Of a DNA stretch of 10,177 bases, positions 1 through 6,119 are shown in pieces. Source of the DNA: Chloroflexota bacterium (GTDB lineage Bacteria > Chloroflexota > Anaerolineae > UBA4142); contig JACQGS010000053.1 in assembly GCA_016199405.1 (NCBI GenBank), forward strand, positions 1 through 10,177. The letters are read 5' to 3'. Both the position numbers and the translations under genes were made by a program. The first letter of the stretch is position 1. Every line of letters starts with the position of its first letter. The notes under the pieces were generated by a model. It had not been told where the DNA came from. It made no database searches and worked only from the letters and a program-made list of their open reading frames with translations.

Positions 1-974
1 CAGTAGAACTTCTTGCCGCCGGTCCACTTGCCCTCGACGAGCTGCTCGCTCATCGCTTTACCGGTGAAGTAGAGCGAGCCCTGACAGACCGTCGTGTGTC
101 CATGCGCGTTGGTGGAACCGAACGCGTCTTTGGTAAAGCGATTGATGAAATCGCTCCGCCCGCCCTTCAAGCGTCCCCACATGAAGGACATTTGGTTGTT
201 TTTGGGACCCAGGTCGGGATGTTCAGGGTCAATCAGTTTGTCGAGGTCGGACGCGAATTTCGTTTTGAAATCGGCGATGAGTTGCTTTTTCTTGTCCTTG
301 TCCTTCTCGGACGTGATTTTCTTCACCTCGTCCGCCATCGCTTTGGCGACTTTGGGGTCTCGGAGTGCGTACAACTCTTTCAAGCCGGTGACGACGCGAT
401 TCTCTTCGCCCGGCACCTTCTCGAACAACTTGCCGCCGTTGGCGATTTCTGCTACCGCCTGGTCGAACGAGATGCTCTGCCATTTGTTCTCGCCGCGTTT
501 TCCCGCGCGCTTTAACACTTTGGTGATGCGGTACGGATCGTACGTCGTCTGAATGCCGGCGTGCGCTTTGGGGCAGACCGCGCCGTCAATCGTCGCGGCG
601 TCTTTGATCGGCGTTGCGTACGGCAAGTGCGGATTGAGCGTGAACGGGTTGAACGGATTGCCATCCACTTTGGAAATGACGCCGTTCACCAGTTTCACTT
701 TGATGCCGCAGTTGGTGTTGCACTGCTGGCACACGCTGTAGATGATGTTCGCGGGATTCGCGAGCGGATAGTCCTGTTCGCCTGCCGCTGCCGCGACATT
801 GCCGCGCGGAGCGATCACATCCCACGCGAGATTCATCTGCGACGCGAACAACGCTGAACCGCCGAGGAACGCGGAGACCTTGATAAAATCGCGGCGTGTC
901 ATTCCGCGCGCGGCTGGGTCGGTATTCTGCGCTTCGATCTGTGCTTGTGGTTCCACTACTTGTTTCTCCATCAT
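1..974 (-). CDS. Tat-exported molybdopterin oxidoreductase catalytic subunit (TtrA/PsrA/ArrA-like), C-terminus beyond window
   Basis: Catalytic A subunit of a Mo/W-bisPGD (DMSO reductase family) enzyme, expected to reduce an inorganic acceptor on the outer face of the membrane. The first 324 residues are visible. A twin-arginine signal (TRRDFIK, residues 26-32) precedes a hydrophobic segment ending near 64. A [4Fe-4S] motif follows: C82, C85, C89 and C134 (C-x2-C-x3-C-x44-C, then PKA). Within GSTNAHGHTTVCQG, C297 sits where PsrA, PhsA, TtrA and ArrA carry the Mo-ligating Cys, which argues against the Ser (DmsA/TorA) and Asp (NarG) branches. Residues about 190-260 form a charged, Lys-rich stretch. 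The ATG at 974 overlaps the NrfD stop by 4 bases (ATGA). A second ATG at 971 lies 7 nt from GGAGG and may be the true start. Third gene of a B-C-A operon, the order of ttrBCA. Substrate undetermined: tetrathionate, thiosulfate, polysulfide, arsenate or selenate are all possible. Confidence 0.9.
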   Translation of the reverse strand, partial: MMEKQVVEPQAQIEAQNTDPAARGMTRRDFIKVSAFLGGSALFASQMNLAWDVIAPRGNVAAAAGEQDYPLANPANIIYSVCQQCNTNCGIKVKLVNGVISKVDGNPFNPFTLNPHLPYATPIKDAATIDGAVCPKAHAGIQTTYDPYRITKVLKRAGKRGENKWQSISFDQAVAEIANGGKLFEKVPGEENRVVTGLKELYALRDPKVAKAMADEVKKITSEKDKDKKKQLIADFKTKFASDLDKLIDPEHPDLGPKNNQMSFMWGRLKGGRSDFINRFTKDAFGSTNAHGHTTVCQGSLYFTGKAMSEQLVEGKWTGGKKFY

Positions 975-2158
975 GCCACCTCCGTTTTGAGTAGAGGCAA
1001 TCGTTCGTATGCCAAAAGGAATAACGTCGTCACCAATCCCGCAATACCAATCGCCAACGCCCATTCCCCTGGGCTGGGAAAGTAGGTAAAGCCAAGTCGC
1101 GGATCCGAGAACGCCGTCCGCAACGCTTCGATCTCTGGAACGGTCAGCGCCGGCAGAACGGCGTTGATGCGCACAACCGTAAAGCCCAGGACAACGAGGA
1201 GACCAGCCAGACCAGCCAACGAAACGTTCCGCGACAAGCGCGGGGTCGCTACGATGACGAACGGGATGACCATGCCGATCAATACTTGCAAGATCCAGAA
1301 CGCCCACCAGTATTGACCGGTCAACACTTGCATGATCGCCGCGACGTTGGGGGGGAGCGCCCCGTACAGACCGACGGAATAATCGGCAAACACAAACAGC
1401 CCCTCCGCGACCAAGAAGATCGCCAACAGGCGCGTCAAAGCAGACATCAAGCCTCTATGTTCTTCGTTGTGATCTGGGATAAAGAACGCGGCTAGGAAGA
1501 GCATGATCCCGGCTCCAGAGGCTAATGCCGTGATGATGAAGGCAAGGGGATACATTCCGACGTGCCAGTACGGGCGTGCGCCTTGCACGCCGAACAATGC
1601 GCCTACGCCGCCGCTGAACGCGATCACCATCGGCACACTCAGGATCATCAATACCTGCAAGATTTTGCGGTCGCGCGCTTTCGTCTCGGCGGCATAGGGC
1701 TTGCCCAGGAATTGCATCCATTCGGGGCGGAATTCGATAAGGGCTTGCACCAACAGGATAACGATGAAGGCGGTGTATGCCCACACCATAAACGCCATCA
1801 CGGAACCGGGATTGGGTCGCGTGTAGACCTCCCAGAAGCGTTCGGGACGACCCAGATCGGTCCAGATGTTCAGCAACCCGCCGATGATCGAAACCCCGGC
1901 AACCGTCAATGCCAAGCGGTACAGCCGCAGGAAGGGCTTGTACCCGGAGATAAATTCCATCGTCGCGAAGAGGTGCGCGCCAGCCGCTAATTCGACAAAG
2001 TAGAGATACATGGCTACGCCCATGCCCCATACGACGTAACTGCCGTACGCGGCGCTCTCTTGACCTAAGGTGATACGATCGTACGCGCCCCAGAGACCAA
2101 TCGCCAAAGCCAGGATGGCGATCAGCCAGAGGGGTAGGCGCAGTGTCTTGTAGTTCAC
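971..2158 (-). CDS. NrfD/PsrC-family quinol-oxidising membrane subunit
   Basis: Integral membrane C subunit that should take electrons from the quinol pool and pass them to the adjacent ferredoxin subunit. About 395 residues with roughly ten hydrophobic helices. This is longer than the 8-helix PsrC and nearer TtrC/HybB-like members. The second helix region (SYVVWGMGVAMYLYFVELAAG) and the following Gly/Glu-rich part are typical of NrfD. I chose the GTG at 2158: its GGAGG (2169-2165) lies 6 nt upstream, whereas the TTG at 2164 directly abuts the Shine-Dalgarno and would only add two residues. It follows the Fe-S gene after 54 nt and overlaps the catalytic gene by 4 bases, so the three should be translated from one message. 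Confidence 0.92.
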   Translation of the reverse strand: MNYKTLRLPLWLIAILALAIGLWGAYDRITLGQESAAYGSYVVWGMGVAMYLYFVELAAGAHLFATMEFISGYKPFLRLYRLALTVAGVSIIGGLLNIWTDLGRPERFWEVYTRPNPGSVMAFMVWAYTAFIVILLVQALIEFRPEWMQFLGKPYAAETKARDRKILQVLMILSVPMVIAFSGGVGALFGVQGARPYWHVGMYPLAFIITALASGAGIMLFLAAFFIPDHNEEHRGLMSALTRLLAIFLVAEGLFVFADYSVGLYGALPPNVAAIMQVLTGQYWWAFWILQVLIGMVIPFVIVATPRLSRNVSLAGLAGLLVVLGFTVVRINAVLPALTVPEIEALRTAFSDPRLGFTYFPSPGEWALAIGIAGLVTTLFLLAYERLPLLKTEVA

Positions 2159-2164
2159 AATCAA

Positions 2165-2169
2165 CCTCC
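2165..2169 (-). promoter_or_regulatory. Ribosome binding site that decides the NrfD start
   Basis: GGAGG on the minus strand. Spacing is 0 nt to a TTG at 2164 and 6 nt to a GTG at 2158. Normal spacing favours the GTG, so an annotation starting at 2164 is probably two codons too long. Confidence 0.6.
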
Positions 2170-2212
2170 CATTTTTCCAGATGTTGAATCGTTACTCGGT
2201 CGAGCGATAGAA

Positions 2213-3004
2213 TCAGACCAGGTAATACACTTTCGGCTCGGTCCCCATCTCTTCCTTCAGGCGGATCATGTTGGGCGAGCCGATGAGGTGCGCGACCAGG
2301 CTGTCCGAGTCATTCGCATCGCCAAAGTAGGTCGCGCGACCAATGCAGGTCGTCGTGCAAGCGGGCAACATCCCTGCGTTCAACCGATGCGCGCAGAACG
2401 TGCACTTGCGCGCGTTGCCCACCGGTGATGCGCCTTTGCCGCGTGGCCACGGCTTGCCGTATTCAAAGCTGTCCACTTTTTCGTAGGCGATTGCCCGCGC
2501 CTGCCCGATGATGGCAGGACCCTGCGGCGGCGTGCCCTTGGAATAGAACTCGCCAAAGTCAAACGTGCGCGCGTTGTACGGACAAGCCGTGATGCAATAG
2601 CGGCAGCCGATGCACGCGTTGTAATCAATTTCCACGATGCCGTCGGCGCGTTTGTACGTCGCGCTCACGGGACACACGTTGACACAGGGCGGTTCGTCGC
2701 ACTGCATGCACGGACGCGGGAGAAATCGGCGCGTGACGCTTGGGTACTTGCCAATTTCCTCATCCATCACGGGGCGATAGACGACGCCGGGCGGCAATTT
2801 GTTTTCCGCAATGCACGCAACGGTGCAGGATGAGCAGCCGACGCATTTGCGCAGGTCAATCACCATGACCCAACGGCGCTGTTCGAGAGGTTTTTTCAGC
2901 GCGCGCTTGAGCTCCTCTTGCATTCTGAGGAGCGGGTCTTCGGGCGCACCTACGACCGCATCCTGAACGATGAATTCAACTTGTTTTACTGTGGTGACGG
3001 GCAT
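2213..3004 (-). CDS. Four-cluster [4Fe-4S] electron-transfer subunit (DmsB/PsrB/TtrB type)
   Basis: B subunit linking the NrfD membrane anchor to the molybdo-enzyme. 263 residues with sixteen Cys in four groups: C54/C57/C60/C64, C99/C102/C107/C111, C131/C134/C137/C141 and C201/C204/C216/C220. This is the DmsB/NrfC/PsrB arrangement, including the long C-x2-C-x11-C-x3-C last group. It has no Tat signal of its own, so it is probably exported bound to the Tat-signal catalytic subunit, as known for this family. The start is well supported: GGAGGTGA sits 4 nt upstream of the ATG at 3004. The N-terminal ~45 residues are a charged extension before the first cluster. First gene of the reductase operon; its promoter region lies at 3068-3172. 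Confidence 0.94.
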   Translation of the reverse strand: MPVTTVKQVEFIVQDAVVGAPEDPLLRMQEELKRALKKPLEQRRWVMVIDLRKCVGCSSCTVACIAENKLPPGVVYRPVMDEEIGKYPSVTRRFLPRPCMQCDEPPCVNVCPVSATYKRADGIVEIDYNACIGCRYCITACPYNARTFDFGEFYSKGTPPQGPAIIGQARAIAYEKVDSFEYGKPWPRGKGASPVGNARKCTFCAHRLNAGMLPACTTTCIGRATYFGDANDSDSLVAHLIGSPNMIRLKEEMGTEPKVYYLV

Positions 3005-3038
3005 AACTTCACCTCCAACAGAATGAGAACAAACGGCG

Positions 3039-3056
3039 ACGCGAACTTTTTCGCGT
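3039..3056 (-). promoter_or_regulatory. Small hairpin in the reductase operon leader
   Basis: Perfect 7-bp stem with a 4-nt loop (on the minus strand ACGCGAA, AAAG, TTCGCGT). It lies 35-52 nt upstream of the ferredoxin start and, if the -10 at 3073-3078 is right, about 10-30 nt into the mRNA. It could stabilise the 5' end or be a DNA palindrome for a regulator. No T-run follows, so it is not a terminator. Confidence 0.4.
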
Positions 3057-3072
3057 TATCGCATGTCATTCT

Positions 3073-3078
3073 ATGATA
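3073..3078 (-). promoter_or_regulatory. Candidate -10 element of the reductase operon
   Basis: TATCAT on the minus strand, one mismatch from TATAAT, within TATCATAGAAT. At a 17-bp spacing the hexamer upstream (CCTGCT, 3101-3096) has no resemblance to TTGACA. A promoter with a fair -10 and no -35 is what an activator-dependent operon would have. The predicted start is near 3066, giving a ~60-nt leader. An alternative -10 is TAGAAT at 3073-3068. Confidence 0.4.
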
Positions 3079-3098
3079 AGGTAATGAAAACCTCTAGC

Positions 3099-3172
3099 AG
3101 GGAATACATGTTTTGAACGACATGGTGCGGGGGAAAACCCTAGAGTTCGAGAACAAGTGCGAGGGAAAACCC
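3099..3172. promoter_or_regulatory. Three phased direct repeats: candidate activator-binding array
   Basis: On the plus strand, GTGCGGGGGAAAACCC (3125-3140) and GTGCGAGGGAAAACCC (3157-3172) match at 15 of 16 positions with start-to-start spacing of 32 bp. A degenerate third copy of the core, AGGGAATAC (3099-3107; 8 of 9 to AGGGAAAAC at 3162), lies 31 bp from the core of the middle copy (3130-3138). The sites therefore fall on about the same DNA face, centred near -37, -68 and -100 from the predicted start. They lie between the upstream terminator and the -10. The neighbouring NarL-type regulator is the obvious candidate to bind them (inference). An 18-bp inverted repeat CATGT-N8-ACATG (3107-3124) lies between the first and second copies. 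Confidence 0.5.
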
Positions 3173-3173
3173 G

Positions 3174-3209
3174 ACAAACAAAAATCGCCGACCAACTCGG
3201 TCGGCGATT
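3174..3209 (-). terminator. Rho-independent terminator upstream of the reductase operon
   Basis: Perfect 11-bp stem (AATCGCCGACC / GGTCGGCGATT, 3183-3193 and 3199-3209) with a 5-nt loop. Read on the minus strand it is followed by TTTGTTTGT directly after the terminal TT of the stem. It ends the short transcript that starts near 3422 and any read-through from the regulator gene, so the reductase operon needs its own promoter downstream of it. Confidence 0.85.
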
Positions 3210-3246
3210 CTCAATCGCGCTCCGTTTTCAAGAGTCTCAGACAATG

Positions 3247-3390
3247 CTATCCACCCTCTTGGCGGATTTGAACGAGGACTGCTCCACCTCTATCTCGCCA
3301 GCCAGTCCCTTGACGGCGAGCGCAAAGCCGATGAAAAGCACTGCTCAACAGTGTATCACCGAGCAAGACCCAAAACGCGTAATTCTCCAT
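3247..3390 (-). CDS. Small hydrophobic ORF, probably frame-disrupted
   Basis: ATG at 3390 with GGAGG 5 nt upstream, an excellent start signal. The ORF begins MENYAFWVLLGDTLLSS and then turns Arg/Gly-rich (AFHRLCARRQGTGWRDRGG), ending at residue 47. The +1 frame from 3341 reads VLFIGFALAVKGLAGEIEVE and runs to a TGA at 3237-3239. Joined at about 3342, the two halves make one smooth transmembrane helix followed by a charged tail of about 20 residues, as in a real ~50-residue membrane protein. Possible explanations: a one-base sequencing or assembly error, a recent frameshift mutation, a programmed +1 shift, or a small RNA with no protein. It sits inside its own promoter-terminator unit. I recognise no family. 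Confidence 0.4.
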   Translation of the reverse strand: MENYAFWVLLGDTLLSSAFHRLCARRQGTGWRDRGGAVLVQIRQEGG

Positions 3391-3428
3391 GTTGACCTCC
3401 ACAGAGTTTTGGGCACGCGCCGAATGCT

Positions 3429-3457
3429 ATGATACGACGCTCACCCAATAGCGTCAA
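3429..3457 (-). promoter_or_regulatory. Sigma-70-type promoter for the small unit, with embedded palindrome
   Basis: TTGACG (3457-3452), a 17-bp spacer and TATCAT (3434-3429): each hexamer has one mismatch to consensus. The -35 overlaps the stop codon of the response regulator. The spacer carries GACGCT-N8-AGCGTC (3436-3455), a 20-bp interrupted palindrome that could be an operator. Predicted transcript start is near 3422, about 32 nt before the ATG at 3390. Confidence 0.65.
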
Positions 3458-4098
3458 TCACTCAACCATCCTTCCTGTATCGCGTACCGCACCAACGCCG
3501 CGCGGCTGGACAAATGCAATTTCTCCATCCCGCGCGCGCGATAACTTTCAACCGTTTTCACACTCAGCGCGAGTTGGTTTGCGATGTCTTGGTTCGTGTG
3601 TCCCAGCGCGACAAGTCTAAGTACTTCGCGCTCGCGCTCGGATAATTCGGTCGTCGAAACGATTGCTTCGGGGGTCGGAATCATTTTGTCGAGCAGAATT
3701 CTAGTGTGCGAAGGGTGGATGTACACGTTCCCGCGCATCACCGCGCGAATCGCGGAAATGAGTTCCGCGTCCGCCGCGCTCTTGGGGCAATAGCCCGCCG
3801 CGCCCGCTTCCAGCGCGCGGCGCAAGTACCCTTCTTCCTCGTGCATCGTCAGAATCAGCACGCGCACGTTGGGATGCGCGCGCTTGACCTGCTGCAAAAC
3901 CTGCAACCCGTCCGTCTTCGGCATCGTGATGTCGAGCAAGAGCAAATCGGGCGCATGGTCGCGCACCGCGTTCAACGTCTCTTGTCCATTCGTCGCCTCA
4001 CCGACGACAAGCAGATCGTCCTGCGCGTTCAAAAGCATTTTCAGCCCCGAACGCAGGACGGCGTGGTCGTCGGCGAGCAGAATGCGAGTTTTGGTCAT
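3454..4098 (-). CDS. NarL/LuxR-family response regulator
   Basis: Cytoplasmic transcription factor, output of the two-component system. 214 residues. An N-terminal receiver domain (about 4-120) has the acidic pair D10/D11, phospho-acceptor D56 in LLLLDITMP, T84 and K106 (YCPKS). A C-terminal LuxR helix-turn-helix (about 150-210) carries the family signature ELSEREREVLRLVALGHTNQ and the recognition part LSVKTVESYRARG. Its ATG overlaps the kinase stop by 4 bases (ATGA), so the pair is translationally coupled. The reductase operon begins 450 bases downstream in the same direction, with repeated sites in its promoter. This makes it the likely activator of that operon, as TtrR is for ttrBCA (inference). 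Confidence 0.95.
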   Translation of the reverse strand: MTKTRILLADDHAVLRSGLKMLLNAQDDLLVVGEATNGQETLNAVRDHAPDLLLLDITMPKTDGLQVLQQVKRAHPNVRVLILTMHEEEGYLRRALEAGAAGYCPKSAADAELISAIRAVMRGNVYIHPSHTRILLDKMIPTPEAIVSTTELSEREREVLRLVALGHTNQDIANQLALSVKTVESYRARGMEKLHLSSRAALVRYAIQEGWLSD

Positions 4099-6026
4099 TG
4101 AATCGGTATCTCCACAAACACGCTCGTCCCCTGGCTCTCCGCCGATTCAATCTGCAATTTGCCATCCACCAATTCGGCGCGCTCCCGCATGCCGTACAAG
4201 CCCAGTTTGGATTCCGCATGCGACGACTCCAACACCGCGCGCGCGTCAAACCCGCAACCGTCATCTTCGATGATCGCCACGACCGCGCGCGCTTTGCGTT
4301 CCACCACCACGCTGACATTCTGCGCGCGCGCGTGCTTGGCAATGTTCGTCAACGCCTCTTGCACGATGCGGTACAACGCGAGTTCCGCTTCGGTGGGCAG
4401 GCGACCGTCACTGCCAAACCCCGTCACCTGCAAATCCGCGTTCACGCCATAGTTGGCGCGCCAGGTCGCGACGTACCGTTCCAGCGCGGCGGTCAGTCCC
4501 AAATCGTCCAACAACGCGGGGCGCAGTTCGCGCGCGAGCCGTTTCACTGATTCGAGCGTTTGCGCGGCGATGTCGCGGAGCGGCTCGAACCGCGCCCGCG
4601 TGCTGGCGTCGCACGCGTCGCTCGCCACGCGTAAGCCGACCATTAGCGACGTAATCGCCTGCCCCGTGTCGTCGTGCAATTCGCGCGCGATCCGTTTGCG
4701 CTCGTCTTCTTGCGCGACGATAACTTTTTCCAACAACTGTCCTCGCATGCGCTCCTTCTCACGCAAGTCATCCCATAGGCGCGCGTTCTCGACGGCGACG
4801 CCGAGTTGTTGTCCTACCGCTTCGAGCAGTTTCACTTCGTCCGCGCCGAACGTGTGCGTGTCCGCGCTCGCGATGCCTAGCACGCCCAAGACGCGGTCGC
4901 GCGCGAGAATCGGCACGGTGACATGTGAGGCAATCGCGTCTGTACCGCGCAAGCGTCCTTCGCGCAAAGGACAGCGGTCAGGCAGAGGCGCGATGACAAT
5001 GGCTTGCTTGTCGCGAATCGCGGCGGTGCAAGGGCAACCGCGCAACGCCGTCGCCGCTTCTTGCGCACCGAGTTCGCGTGGCAAGCCGATCCAACTCGTC
5101 AGTTCGATTTGCTCGTTGTGGTCGAAGAGAAAGACCCACCCCGCCGGAAAATCCAGGTCGGTCAGGAGCGCGCGCAACGCGCGGTCAAGTGTTTGCTCGA
5201 GCGGCGCGGGCGTGTTCATCGCGTTGGCGACCGCGTTGAGCGCAGAGAGTTCGCGCTGGCGGCGCAGCATCGCGCTTTGCGTCTGCGCGAGCTCGGCGGT
5301 CATATTGTTAAAGGCGATGGAAAGTTTGCCGATCTCGTCGTCGCCCCACGGCGGCGCTTTTTGCGACAGGTCGCCGCGTGCCACCGCTTGCGTCACGCCG
5401 ACCAGCGCGCGAATCGGACGCGTAAGAAAAATCGTCAGCAAGTATGCCGCGCCAATGCCAAGAATCGAAACGGCAAAGGTCGTCAAGAGCATTTGCCGTG
5501 TCAGCGTGTCGATCGCCGCGTTCATGCTTTTTTCGGTCAAGCCGACCCGCGCAGTGCCGGCGCGGCCGTCGAAAATCGGAACGGCGATGTCGTGAATCGG
5601 TCCTTCGTCGCTGTGGAGAATAGCGACGTTGGCGCGTTCTGCCGACGCAACCGAGTTTTTCTCCACGAGACCGCGTGGAAAGCCCACGTCGAATGTGTGC
5701 GCCAGAATGTGTCCGTTGGCGTCGAGAATGAACGCGTAGCGCATATCGCTGTTGTTACGAACGGTTTCGTCCAGGAGTTCGTGGAGCGCGTAGGTGTTGT
5801 TAATGAGAATGAGGTCCGTCGAGTGCGCGGCAACATCGCGCGCAATGGAAACGCCGCGCTCTTGCAGTTGCGCGGTCAGGTTCGCGCTCATATTCGCGCG
5901 GACTTGCCACGTGATGCCAAATCCCAGCAATAGCACCAGCCCCAGCACAATGCCCATGATTTTGGCGCGGACGCTGGGGCGCAAAAGCCAGTCACGGAGA
6001 TTCGTTATGTAGTTGGGTCGTTGCAT
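4095..6026 (-). CDS. Membrane sensor histidine kinase (HAMP-GAF-HisKA_3, NarX-like)
   Basis: Sensor kinase partner of the overlapping regulator. 643 residues. First transmembrane helix about 21-43; extracytoplasmic domain about 44-178 of Cache-like size; second helix about 179-202; HAMP about 200-255; GAF about 275-415; HisKA_3 dimerisation domain with H451 in RELHDDTGQ; HATPase with N561 (EALTNIAKHA), EDDGCGFD (587-594) and GLYGMRERAE (609-618). The GAF domain holds C331 and C333 (GCPC) and C352 (DRCPLRE), a possible redox or metal site. The ATG at 6026 is the only possible start before an in-frame stop about 30 nt upstream, yet no Shine-Dalgarno is visible and the start lies in one arm of an inverted repeat. 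It probably reads the state of the PhnD-like lipoprotein encoded just upstream, by analogy with AioS/ArxS. Confidence 0.95.
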   Translation of the reverse strand: MQRPNYITNLRDWLLRPSVRAKIMGIVLGLVLLLGFGITWQVRANMSANLTAQLQERGVSIARDVAAHSTDLILINNTYALHELLDETVRNNSDMRYAFILDANGHILAHTFDVGFPRGLVEKNSVASAERANVAILHSDEGPIHDIAVPIFDGRAGTARVGLTEKSMNAAIDTLTRQMLLTTFAVSILGIGAAYLLTIFLTRPIRALVGVTQAVARGDLSQKAPPWGDDEIGKLSIAFNNMTAELAQTQSAMLRRQRELSALNAVANAMNTPAPLEQTLDRALRALLTDLDFPAGWVFLFDHNEQIELTSWIGLPRELGAQEAATALRGCPCTAAIRDKQAIVIAPLPDRCPLREGRLRGTDAIASHVTVPILARDRVLGVLGIASADTHTFGADEVKLLEAVGQQLGVAVENARLWDDLREKERMRGQLLEKVIVAQEDERKRIARELHDDTGQAITSLMVGLRVASDACDASTRARFEPLRDIAAQTLESVKRLARELRPALLDDLGLTAALERYVATWRANYGVNADLQVTGFGSDGRLPTEAELALYRIVQEALTNIAKHARAQNVSVVVERKARAVVAIIEDDGCGFDARAVLESSHAESKLGLYGMRERAELVDGKLQIESAESQGTSVFVEIPIQ

Positions 6027-6113
6027 CGTTAGTTCGTTCGTTGAGTCGTCGGCGCGTTAGTTCGTCTTCAGCGATGCAGTGATTCAACGATGTAACGATG
6101 CAACGACTCAACG
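6012..6113. repeat. Inverted repeat enclosing the kinase start codon
   Basis: Arms 6012-6030 and 6094-6112 are complementary at 18 of 19 positions. The right arm begins 7 bases into the gap after the PhnD-like stop codon, and the left arm contains the kinase ATG (6026-6024). A competing arm at 6039-6049 pairs perfectly over 11 bp with 6103-6113. The gap is made of short near-repeats such as TTCAACGA, TGTAACGA, TGCAACGA and GTTCGTTCGTT. In the mRNA the kinase start could be hidden in a stem or released by the alternative pairing. Confidence 0.65.
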
Positions 6114-6119
6114 TCAGCG

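Noticed and set aside
3341..3347. Selenocysteine codon reading of the TGA in the +1 frame of the small ORF
   Set aside because: No SECIS-like hairpin is apparent immediately after the TGA, and the frame upstream of it lacks a start with a ribosome binding site; a simple frameshift explains the pattern better.
3157..3432. Plus-strand 91-residue ORF in the regulator-ferredoxin gap
   Set aside because: It runs through the terminator hairpin and opposite the small transcription unit; its composition is not protein-like, it shows no family motif, and the minus strand has clear signals.
3436..3455. Terminator directly after the response regulator
   Set aside because: Stem is only 6 bp and no T-run follows; it fits better as a promoter-spacer palindrome. 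The real terminator is at 3174-3209.
4453..5933. Long plus-strand ORFs (380 and 309 residues) opposite the kinase
   Set aside because: Arg/Ser-rich shadow frames of a GC-rich gene; the minus strand encodes all expected kinase domains without a break.
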